This document shows positions 1 to 6,088 of a stretch of DNA of 11,800 nucleotides, piece by piece. The translations under genes and the position numbers were made by a program. The notes beneath the pieces were generated by a model that was not told the DNA's origin, did no database searches, and was given only the letters and a program-made list of their open reading frames with translations. Positions within the stretch are counted from its first letter, which is position 1. Every line of letters begins with the position of its first letter. The stretch is from positions 1 to 11,800 of the forward strand of contig CAIRYF010000479.1 of the NCBI GenBank assembly GCA_903882725.1, written 5' to 3'. Source of the DNA: an uncultured Simplicispira sp. (GTDB taxonomy: Bacteria; Pseudomonadota; Gammaproteobacteria; Burkholderiales; Burkholderiaceae_C).

Positions 1-1
1 G

Positions 2-1126
2 AATTCTTCAGCTGGCCTCTTGCGCGGCACTGGCGACTTGGGCGTGGTGGTGGCACGCGCCACCGGCACGCTGGCCATCATCAGCACCAGCGAGCGCGCG
101 GTGCTGGCGCAAGTTACCGGGCTGGGGGATTTGTCGCACGCCTCGGTGGTGTTTTCGCGCGATGCGCGTTACGCCTATGTGTTTGGCCGCGATGGCGCGC
201 TGACCAAGGTCGATTTACTGACGCAGCAAATTGCCGCCCGCGTGGTGCAGGCCGGTAACTCGATTGGCGGTGCCATCAGCGCTGACGGCACGCTGGTGGT
301 GGCACAAAACTACACCCCAGGCGGCATCAAGGTGTTTGACGCTGCCACGCTCAAGCTGCTGGCCGATGTGCCAGCCGAATACGCCCCCGGCCAGCGCTCG
401 CGCGTGGTCGGGCTGGCTGATTTGCCAGGCCGGCGCTTTGTTTACAGCCTGTTTGATGCGGGTGAAATTTGGATCAGTGACTTCTCCAATCCCGCCCAAC
501 CCAGCACTATCAAAATTAAAAACATTGGCCGCCAGCCCTATGACGCGCTGGTCACGCCCAATGGCCGCCACTACATTGCTGGCTTGTTTGGCGAAGACGG
601 CTTGGCCATGGTCGATTTGTGGGACGAAAAACCCACGGTGCGCCGCATTTTGGGCGGCTATGGCCGGGGCCAAGAGCCGCTGCCGGTCTACAAAATGCCG
701 CATCTGCGCGGCTGGGCGGTGGCCGGGCGGCGCGCTTACCTGCCTGCCATTGGTCGCCACGAGGTGCTGGTGGTCGATACCGACACCTGGCAAGAAGTGG
801 GCCGCATCCCCGTTGCTGGCCAGCCGGTGTTTGTCATGGCGCGGCCCGACGGGCGTCAAGTGTGGGTCAACTTTGCCGTACCCGACTACCACCGCGTGCA
901 AGTCATCGACACCACCACACAAAGCATTGTGCGCACCTTGGAGCCGGGTAAAGCGGTGCTGCACATGGAGTTTACGCCACGCGGCGAATCCGTCTGGATA
1001 AGTTCGCGCGACGAGCACCGGGTGAGCGTCATTGATACCCAGACCTTTGCTGCGCAGGCCACGCTGGCGGTGGATTCGCCCAGTGGCATCTTCTTCACCT
1101 CGCGCGCCGCGCGCATGGGGTTTTAA
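2..1126 (+). CDS. nirF: NirF, haem d1 biosynthesis propeller protein (5' end missing)
   Basis: NirF is a periplasmic protein, a lipoprotein in some species, required late in haem d1 biosynthesis; it binds a d1-type tetrapyrrole, but its exact reaction is not settled in my knowledge. The reading frame is open to the window edge, so the export signal and first residues lie upstream. A TTG at 20 would be an in-frame start, but it falls inside the conserved NirF opening LRGTGDLGVVV, so I do not treat it as the real start. The rest is a chain of beta-propeller blades with repeated V-x-D-T and S-x-D/P-D-G-R patterns, as in the d1 domain of NirS and NirN. His at 137-139 (motif LSHASVVFSRD) sits where d1 propellers carry the axial histidine; that assignment is from memory of the family. 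The gene ends two bases before nirDL, first in view of a nir operon that would normally begin with nirS. Identity is strong from both sequence and context. Confidence 0.93.
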   Translation, partial: NSSAGLLRGTGDLGVVVARATGTLAIISTSERAVLAQVTGLGDLSHASVVFSRDARYAYVFGRDGALTKVDLLTQQIAARVVQAGNSIGGAISADGTLVVAQNYTPGGIKVFDAATLKLLADVPAEYAPGQRSRVVGLADLPGRRFVYSLFDAGEIWISDFSNPAQPSTIKIKNIGRQPYDALVTPNGRHYIAGLFGEDGLAMVDLWDEKPTVRRILGGYGRGQEPLPVYKMPHLRGWAVAGRRAYLPAIGRHEVLVVDTDTWQEVGRIPVAGQPVFVMARPDGRQVWVNFAVPDYHRVQVIDTTTQSIVRTLEPGKAVLHMEFTPRGESVWISSRDEHRVSVIDTQTFAAQATLAVDSPSGIFFTSRAARMGF

Positions 1127-1128
1127 CC

Positions 1129-2220
1129 ATGGCTACCCCAGTTGCCCCATCCCTATTGCAGACCCTGCCCGCACTAGAGCTGGCGCTGCTCAACCCGTGG
1201 CAGCGCGGCTTTCCGCTGGTGCGTGCGCCGTTTCAGCAAATTGCCGATCAGGCCGGTATGGGCGTAGATGCGGTGTTGGCTGGCTACGCACAGCTGCAAG
1301 CCAGCGGCGCTCTGAGCCGTATTGGCGGCGTGTTTGCTGGCCATGCTGGCGGCGCGGCGCTGCTGGCTGCCATGGCGGTGCCGCCCGAGCGCTTGGCCGC
1401 AGTGGCCGCGCAGGTGTCGGCGCATCCCGGCGTCAACCACAACTATGAGCGCGAGCACCACTACAACCTGTGGTTTGTCATGACCGGGCAAGATGACACC
1501 GCCGTGCGCGCCGCCATGCAGGCGTTGCAAGACGCCACTGGCTTGGCACCATTGCAGCTGCGCATGGAGCGCGCTTATCGCATTGATTTGGGCTTTGATT
1601 TGCGCCAGCGCACCGCCCCGGTGGCGATGGCAACGGCACCGGTGCGCAGCACTGCACCTATCGCCGCTGCCGACCGCCCGCTGGCGGCGCTGCTAGAAGC
1701 TGGCGTGCCACTGGAGCCGCAGCCATTTGACCGCTGGGCTGCGCAGCTGGGCCGCACGCCCGATGACGTGTTGAGCACCCTGCGCCAGTGGCTGGACAAC
1801 GGCACGCTGCGCCGCCTGGGTGCCATCGTGCGCCACCACGAGCTGGGCTTTGACGCCAACGCCATGACGGTGTTTGAGGTGCCCGCAGCGCAGGTCGATG
1901 CCTGCGGCGAGCGGCTGGCGCGCGAGCCTGGCGTGACGCTGGCCTATCGGCGCACACCGGCATCCGGCTGGCCATACACCCTGTATTGCATGGTGCATGG
2001 CCGCGACCGCGCCGCCGTGCTGGCCGTGATCGAGCGCGTGACGGCCCTGAGTGGCTTGGCGTCCTATCCGCGCCAGACGCTGTTTTCACGCCAGCGCTTC
2101 AAACAAACCGGGCCACGGCGCTTTCGGGCGTTGGCAGACGCACCCGCTTTGCCCACAGCGCCCACTAAGGCTACTAAGACGACCAAGACCACCGAGGATG
2201 CCGATGCTCTCAGCCTTTGA
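1129..2220 (+). CDS. nirDL: NirDL fusion, sirohaem decarboxylase subunit
   Basis: This 363-aa protein contains two AsnC/Lrp-like sirohaem decarboxylase units in one chain. With NirG and NirH it removes CO2 from the C12 and C18 acetate groups of sirohaem in the cytoplasm, giving 12,18-didecarboxysirohaem. Residues about 10-158 are the NirD-type half, with a winged-helix start and the NirD/G motif HNYEREHHYNLWFV at 104-117. Residues about 184-335 are the NirL-type half, with LRRLGAIVRHHELGF at 227-241 and YRRTPASGWPYTLYCMVHGR at 273-292. An Ala/Pro-rich linker (about 160-183) joins them. In P. aeruginosa nirD and nirL are separate; fused forms are known in other denitrifiers such as Paracoccus. 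The tail from about 343 is rich in Thr and Lys, looks disordered, and overlaps the start of nirG. The ATG is two bases after the nirF stop with only a weak GGGG upstream, so translational coupling is likely. Despite the Lrp resemblance it is an enzyme, not a regulator. Confidence 0.93.
   Translation: MATPVAPSLLQTLPALELALLNPWQRGFPLVRAPFQQIADQAGMGVDAVLAGYAQLQASGALSRIGGVFAGHAGGAALLAAMAVPPERLAAVAAQVSAHPGVNHNYEREHHYNLWFVMTGQDDTAVRAAMQALQDATGLAPLQLRMERAYRIDLGFDLRQRTAPVAMATAPVRSTAPIAAADRPLAALLEAGVPLEPQPFDRWAAQLGRTPDDVLSTLRQWLDNGTLRRLGAIVRHHELGFDANAMTVFEVPAAQVDACGERLAREPGVTLAYRRTPASGWPYTLYCMVHGRDRAAVLAVIERVTALSGLASYPRQTLFSRQRFKQTGPRRFRALADAPALPTAPTKATKTTKTTEDADALSL
2194..2197 (+). promoter_or_regulatory. 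Shine-Dalgarno that decides the nirG start
   Basis: GAGG lies directly before an ATG at 2198 and six bases before a second in-frame ATG at 2204. The six-base spacing favours 2204 as the nirG start, because a ribosome could not use this site for an ATG touching it. The site lies inside the 3' end of nirDL. Confidence 0.6.
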
Positions 2221-2674
2221 TGCGCGCCTGTTGGAGCGCCTGCACGGCGATCTGCCGTTGACCGATACGCCATTTGCCGATGTCGCCGCCGAGTTAGGCA
2301 GCAGCGAGGCGCTGGTGCTAGAGCGCCTGCAAACCCTGCTGGCCGATGGCACGCTCACGCGCTTTGGCCCGCTGTTCCAAATCGAACGCGCTGGCGGCCT
2401 GTTCGTGCTGGCCGCGATGGCAGTGCCCGAAGATCGCTATGAAGCCGTCACCGCCCAAGTCAACGCCTTGCCTGAAGTGGCGCACAACTACCGACGTGAG
2501 CACGCGCTGAATATGTGGTTTGTGCTGGGCACTGAAACCCCAGCGCAGGCACAGGCCGCCATTGCACGCATCGAGGCCGACACCGGCTTGCCGGTGCTGG
2601 CCTTTCCCAAAGAGCGCGAGTTTTTTGTCGAACTCAAATTGCCCCTGACCGGAGTCGCCCATGGCCTTGGATGA
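2204..2674 (+). CDS. nirG: NirG, sirohaem decarboxylase subunit (NirD-type)
   Basis: NirG is a 156-aa AsnC/Lrp-like protein and part of the sirohaem decarboxylase made with NirDL and NirH. Residues about 1-55 form the winged-helix-like domain, and the C-terminal ferredoxin-like domain carries HNYRREHALNMWFV at 94-107, the counterpart of the NirD motif. Compared with the NirD half of NirDL, the motif has Arg for Glu and Ala-Leu for His-Tyr, so it is a distinct D/G-type paralogue rather than a recent copy. The ATG at 2204 is preferred over 2198 because of the GAGG six bases upstream. The gene overlaps nirDL by 17 nt and nirH by 14 nt in other frames, so translation is probably coupled. Longer in-frame extensions back to 2051 run antiparallel to NirDL homology and make no NirG-like sequence. 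Confidence 0.9.
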   Translation: MLSAFDARLLERLHGDLPLTDTPFADVAAELGSSEALVLERLQTLLADGTLTRFGPLFQIERAGGLFVLAAMAVPEDRYEAVTAQVNALPEVAHNYRREHALNMWFVLGTETPAQAQAAIARIEADTGLPVLAFPKEREFFVELKLPLTGVAHGLG

Positions 2675-3167
2675 TTTTGACCGCGCCCTGATTGCCGCTA
2701 CGCAGCGCGGCCTGCCGTTGGTGCCTCGCCCTTACGACGCCGTCGGCGTGCAGTTGGGGGTGCCCGGCGCGCAGGTGCGCGAACGCTTGGCGCAGCTGCT
2801 GGACTCGGGCCTGGTGCGCCGCATTGGCGCAGTGCCCAATCACTACCGGCTGGGCTTTATTGCCAATGGCATGAGCGTCTGGGATGTGGACGATGCGCTG
2901 GTGGACGCTTTGGGCGAACGCATCGGCCAGTTGCCCGGCGTGAGCCACTGCTACCGACGCCCGCGCTGCCTGCCAGCGTGGCCGTACAACCTGTTTGCCA
3001 TGTTGCACGGGCGCACCCGCGCCGAAGTGGAACAACAAGCCGTGCAACTGCAAGCGCTGCTGGGCAGTGCCTGCCGCAGCCACGACATTCTGTATTCGAC
3101 CGCCATCCTGAAAAAAACCGGCTTGCGGCTGAACGCCCCTCCTACCTTGCCATCCCAAGAAAGCTGA
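2661..3167 (+). CDS. nirH: NirH, sirohaem decarboxylase subunit (NirL-type)
   Basis: NirH is a 168-aa AsnC/Lrp-like protein, the L/H-type partner of NirG in the sirohaem decarboxylase. The N-terminal half is a winged-helix-like fold with LVRRIGAVPNHYRLGFIANG at 51-70. The C-terminal domain has the L/H-type signature SHCYRRP at 95-101, followed by AWPYNLFAMLHGR at 106-118, closely matching the C-terminal half of NirDL. Near the end, YSTAILKKTG at 145-154 is also typical of the type. The ATG at 2661 follows a GGAG at 2651-2654 with a six-base gap and overlaps nirG by 14 nt. The stop is three bases before nirJ. The length matches single-domain NirH/NirL proteins. Confidence 0.92.
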   Translation: MALDDFDRALIAATQRGLPLVPRPYDAVGVQLGVPGAQVRERLAQLLDSGLVRRIGAVPNHYRLGFIANGMSVWDVDDALVDALGERIGQLPGVSHCYRRPRCLPAWPYNLFAMLHGRTRAEVEQQAVQLQALLGSACRSHDILYSTAILKKTGLRLNAPPTLPSQES

Positions 3168-3170
3168 ACC

Positions 3171-4430
3171 ATGTTCCGCATCAGCCAATACATGCGCGAG
3201 CTTGCGCAAGCCGAAAAAACCGGCCACTACCCCGACACTGTCGCCGCCCGCCGAGGAACTGGTGGCGCACCCGGCCCGGTCGTCATCTGGAACCTGATCC
3301 GCCGCTGCAACCTGACTTGCAAGCACTGCTACGCGCTGTCGGCCGACCACGACTACGAGGGCGAACTGTCCACGCAAGAAGTGTTCGGCGTCATGGACGA
3401 CTTGAAGGGTTACCGAGTACCGGTGCTGATTCTCTCGGGCGGCGAGCCCTTGATGCGCCCCGACATTTTTGAGATTGCCGAACGCGCCAAGGCGATGAAG
3501 TTCTACACCGGCCTGTCCACCAACGGCACGCTGATTGATGAGGCCATGGCCGACCGCGTGGCAGCGACTGGCTTTGACTATGTTGGCATCAGCCTCGATG
3601 GCCTGCAGCCGACACACGACAAATTTCGCCGATTGGAGGGTGCCTTTGAGCGCAGCTTGGCGGCGGTGCGCCACTTGCACGCGCGCGGCGTCAAAGTGGG
3701 GCTGCGCTTTACCATGACGGCCATGAACGCGCACGACCTAGAGCCGCTGTTGGATCTGATGCGCGCCGAGGAGAGCGACAAGTTCTATTTCTCGCACCTC
3801 AACTATGCTGGGCGCGGCAATATCCACCGGGGCAAAGATGCACAGTTCCAAGCCACGCGCGACGCGCTAGATTTGCTGTTTGAACGCGCCTGGCAGTCGG
3901 CACTGGAAGGCCGTACCGAGGACTATGTCACCGGCAACAACGACGCCGACGCGGCTTATTTGCTGCAATGGGTGCAAGCACGGATGCCGCAGTGGCTGGC
4001 ACCGCTGCGCCAGCGGCTGGTAGCCTGGGGCGGCAATTCTAGCGGCGTCAATGTCGCCAACATCGACAACTTGGGCACTGTCCACCCGGACACCATGTGG
4101 TGGCACCACGACTTGGGCAATGTGCGCCAGCGGCCCTTCTCAGCCATCTGGTCGGACACCTCTGAGCCTTTGATGGCGGGCCTCAAAGCCAAACCACGCC
4201 CCGTCGGCGGGCGCTGCGCGCCGTGCCAATACTTTGACCTGTGCGGCGGCAACACCCGCGTGCGTGCCCAGCAGCTCACCGGCGACGCTTGGGCTGAAGA
4301 CCCCGGCTGTTATCTGCGCGATGACGAAATTGGCCTAGCGGCAGGCAGTGATGCCGAGCGCGTGGCTCTGACTCCCTTCAGCGCCCACCGGCGCACCATC
4401 GACATCCACCACGAGACTGAAAATGCGTAA
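3171..4430 (+). CDS. nirJ: NirJ, radical SAM enzyme of haem d1 synthesis
   Basis: NirJ is a 419-aa cytoplasmic radical SAM protein acting on didecarboxysirohaem, removing the propionate side chains at C3 and C8 on the way to the keto groups of haem d1. The [4Fe-4S]-SAM cluster motif is C46-x3-C50-x2-C53 (RCNLTCKHCY), and the SAM-binding SGGEP is at 89-93. A C-terminal SPASM-like region has C349-x2-C352-x5-C358 (CAPCQYFDLCGG) and C380, which fits a second Fe-S cluster. Length is close to the family norm. The ATG follows nirH by three bases with a weak purine-rich AAGAAAG upstream. The end overlaps nirN by 8 nt. Related radical SAM haem enzymes such as AhbC and AhbD share the fold, but position between nirH and nirN and the overall sequence favour NirJ strongly. 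Confidence 0.95.
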   Translation: MFRISQYMRELAQAEKTGHYPDTVAARRGTGGAPGPVVIWNLIRRCNLTCKHCYALSADHDYEGELSTQEVFGVMDDLKGYRVPVLILSGGEPLMRPDIFEIAERAKAMKFYTGLSTNGTLIDEAMADRVAATGFDYVGISLDGLQPTHDKFRRLEGAFERSLAAVRHLHARGVKVGLRFTMTAMNAHDLEPLLDLMRAEESDKFYFSHLNYAGRGNIHRGKDAQFQATRDALDLLFERAWQSALEGRTEDYVTGNNDADAAYLLQWVQARMPQWLAPLRQRLVAWGGNSSGVNVANIDNLGTVHPDTMWWHHDLGNVRQRPFSAIWSDTSEPLMAGLKAKPRPVGGRCAPCQYFDLCGGNTRVRAQQLTGDAWAEDPGCYLRDDEIGLAAGSDAERVALTPFSAHRRTIDIHHETENA

Positions 4431-6051
4431 ATCAACTCCCCTGCTGCGTCTGCTGGCGGACGCTGGCAAATTGGCCTTGGGTGCTGGCCTGCTCTGGATG
4501 GGCGTGGATTTGGCCCAAGCACAAACTGCCAGCGCCAGCGCCAGTATCGACGCCGCCGCCTTGTACGGCACGCACTGCGCCAGCTGCCACGGTGTGCAGC
4601 GCACGGGCGGCATGGGCCCAGCGTTGTTGCCCGAGAGCCTAGAGCGCCTGCGCCGCCCCGAAGCACTGCGCGTCATGAAGGAAGGCCGCACTGCAACGCA
4701 AATGCCAGGTTTTTCTGCCAAGCTGTCCAGCGCTGAAATCACCGCGCTGGCTGGCTGGATTTACCAACCGGTCACGCCAGCGCCAGCTTGGAGCGATGAC
4801 GATGTGCGCGCCTCGCGCGTAGAAACCGCCGGTGCCAAAGACCTGCCCGCCAAACCGGCGTGGAAGGCCGACCCAATGAACATCTTTTTGGTGGTCGAAG
4901 GGGGTGATCACCATGTCTCGGTGCTCGACGGCGACCGTTTTGAAGTTATTCAGCGCTTTGCCAGCCGCTACGCACTGCACGGCGGCCCCAAGTTCACGCC
5001 GGACGGGCGCTATGTCTTCTTTGGCTCGCGCGATGGTTGGATCACCAAGTACGACCTGTGGAACCTGACTGTGGTCGCTGAAGTGCGCGCCGGGCTGAAT
5101 ATGCGCAACGTCGCTGTCAGCGGCGATGGCCTGTGGGTGATGGCGGCCAACTACCTGCCGCGCACTGCCATGTTGTTTGATGCCAACTTGAATCTGGTCA
5201 AGCGCTTTGAGGCCACTACGTTGGATGGCAAAGAGTCCTCGCGCGTGTCAGCGGTGTACGACGCCGCGCCGCGCAAGAGCTTTGTGGTGGCGCTGAAAGA
5301 CATCCCACAGGTGTGGGAGATTTCTTATAACCCCAAGGTCGAGCCCATCTACGACGGCTATGTCCATGACTACCGTATGGGCGAGGGCATTCCTACCCCG
5401 GGCTTTCACGGCGTGCGCCGCACCCAACTGCAAGAGCCGCTGGACGACTTCTTCTTTGATCAGGAATACACCCATGTGCTGGGTTCTACCCGGCCCAAAA
5501 ACGCCGCCACGGCGGATACGCCCACTGCGCAGGTGGTTAACTTGGATGTGCGCCGCAAAATTGCCGAACTGCCAATTGCCGGTATGCCGCATCTAGGATC
5601 GGGCATCACCTTTGCTTGGAACGGCACCACCGTACTGGCCAGCCCGAACCTGAAGGACGGCGCTATCGACGTGATTGACATGAAAACTTGGAAAATCGTC
5701 AAAACCATTGCGACTCCCGGCCCCGGATTTTTCATGCGCAGCCACGAAAACACGCCCTACGCTTGGGCGGACTCGATGATGAGTCCAACGTCCAAAGACA
5801 CGCTGACGCTGATCGACAAGAAAACGCTGGAGCCCGTGGCCACCTTGCGTGAGCCCGGCCGCACGCTGGCACATACCGAGTTCACCAAAGATGGCCGCTA
5901 CGCTTTGGTCAGCGTCTGGGAAATGGACGGCGCGGTCATCGTGTTTGACACGCAAACGCTCAAAGAGGTCAAGCGCCTGCCAATGAGCAAGCCGATTGGC
6001 AAATACAACGTGTGGAACAAAATCACCCGCTCAGAGGGCACTTCGCACTGA
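4423..6051 (+). CDS. nirN: NirN, dihydro-haem d1 dehydrogenase (cytochrome c / d1 propeller)
   Basis: NirN is a 542-aa periplasmic cytochrome that oxidises dihydro-haem d1, forming the acrylate double bond of the finished cofactor, and is thought to help deliver it to NirS. A Sec-type signal peptide covers about 1-33 (hydrophobic 17-27, likely cleavage after AQA at 31-33). The cytochrome c domain (about 42-115) has one haem site, C52-A-S-C55-H56, with M94 (ATQMPGF) a possible sixth ligand. From about 150 on is an eight-bladed-type propeller; H186 in YALHGG matches the position of the d1 axial His in NirS as I recall it. The C-terminus GKYNVWNKITRSEGTSH and the stretch WADSMMSPTSKDTLTLI at 447-463 are NirN-like. 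NirS, the main alternative, ends differently. It seems somewhat longer than the roughly 490-500 aa I recall for P. aeruginosa NirN. The start overlaps nirJ by 8 nt. It appears to be the last gene of the operon. Confidence 0.9.
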   Translation: MRKSTPLLRLLADAGKLALGAGLLWMGVDLAQAQTASASASIDAAALYGTHCASCHGVQRTGGMGPALLPESLERLRRPEALRVMKEGRTATQMPGFSAKLSSAEITALAGWIYQPVTPAPAWSDDDVRASRVETAGAKDLPAKPAWKADPMNIFLVVEGGDHHVSVLDGDRFEVIQRFASRYALHGGPKFTPDGRYVFFGSRDGWITKYDLWNLTVVAEVRAGLNMRNVAVSGDGLWVMAANYLPRTAMLFDANLNLVKRFEATTLDGKESSRVSAVYDAAPRKSFVVALKDIPQVWEISYNPKVEPIYDGYVHDYRMGEGIPTPGFHGVRRTQLQEPLDDFFFDQEYTHVLGSTRPKNAATADTPTAQVVNLDVRRKIAELPIAGMPHLGSGITFAWNGTTVLASPNLKDGAIDVIDMKTWKIVKTIATPGPGFFMRSHENTPYAWADSMMSPTSKDTLTLIDKKTLEPVATLREPGRTLAHTEFTKDGRYALVSVWEMDGAVIVFDTQTLKEVKRLPMSKPIGKYNVWNKITRSEGTSH

Positions 6052-6070
6052 GGCTATGTTGATGCCTGCT

Positions 6071-6088
6071 GTTATGCCCGTTATGCCC
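6071..6088. repeat. 9-bp tandem duplication at the nirN/MCP convergence
   Basis: GTTATGCCC occurs twice back to back (6071-6079 and 6080-6088). The second copy holds the stop codon of the chemoreceptor gene on the minus strand. Because the unit is nine bases, the first copy gives a second in-frame TAA nine bases further on. No hairpin with a T-run that would serve as an intrinsic terminator is visible in the 29-base gap between the two convergent genes. Confidence 0.7.

Noticed and set aside
215..1018. Minus-strand ORF of 267 codons within nirF
   Set aside because: Shadow frame opposite clear propeller-coding sequence.
1129..3167. Reading NirDL, NirG and NirH as AsnC/Lrp-family transcription regulators
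   Set aside because: The fold is shared, but the HNYxRE and YRRP...WPYNLF-type motifs and the place between nirF and nirJ identify sirohaem decarboxylase subunits.
2634..3734. Minus-strand ORF of 366 codons across nirH and nirJ
   Set aside because: It is a shadow of two strongly recognised genes and its product resembles no family.
4423..6051. Cytochrome cd1 nitrite reductase NirS
   Set aside because: The domain order is the same, but the C-terminus (GKYNVWNKITRSEGTSH) and the SMMSPTSKD stretch are NirN-like, and the gene follows nirJ at the end of the operon.
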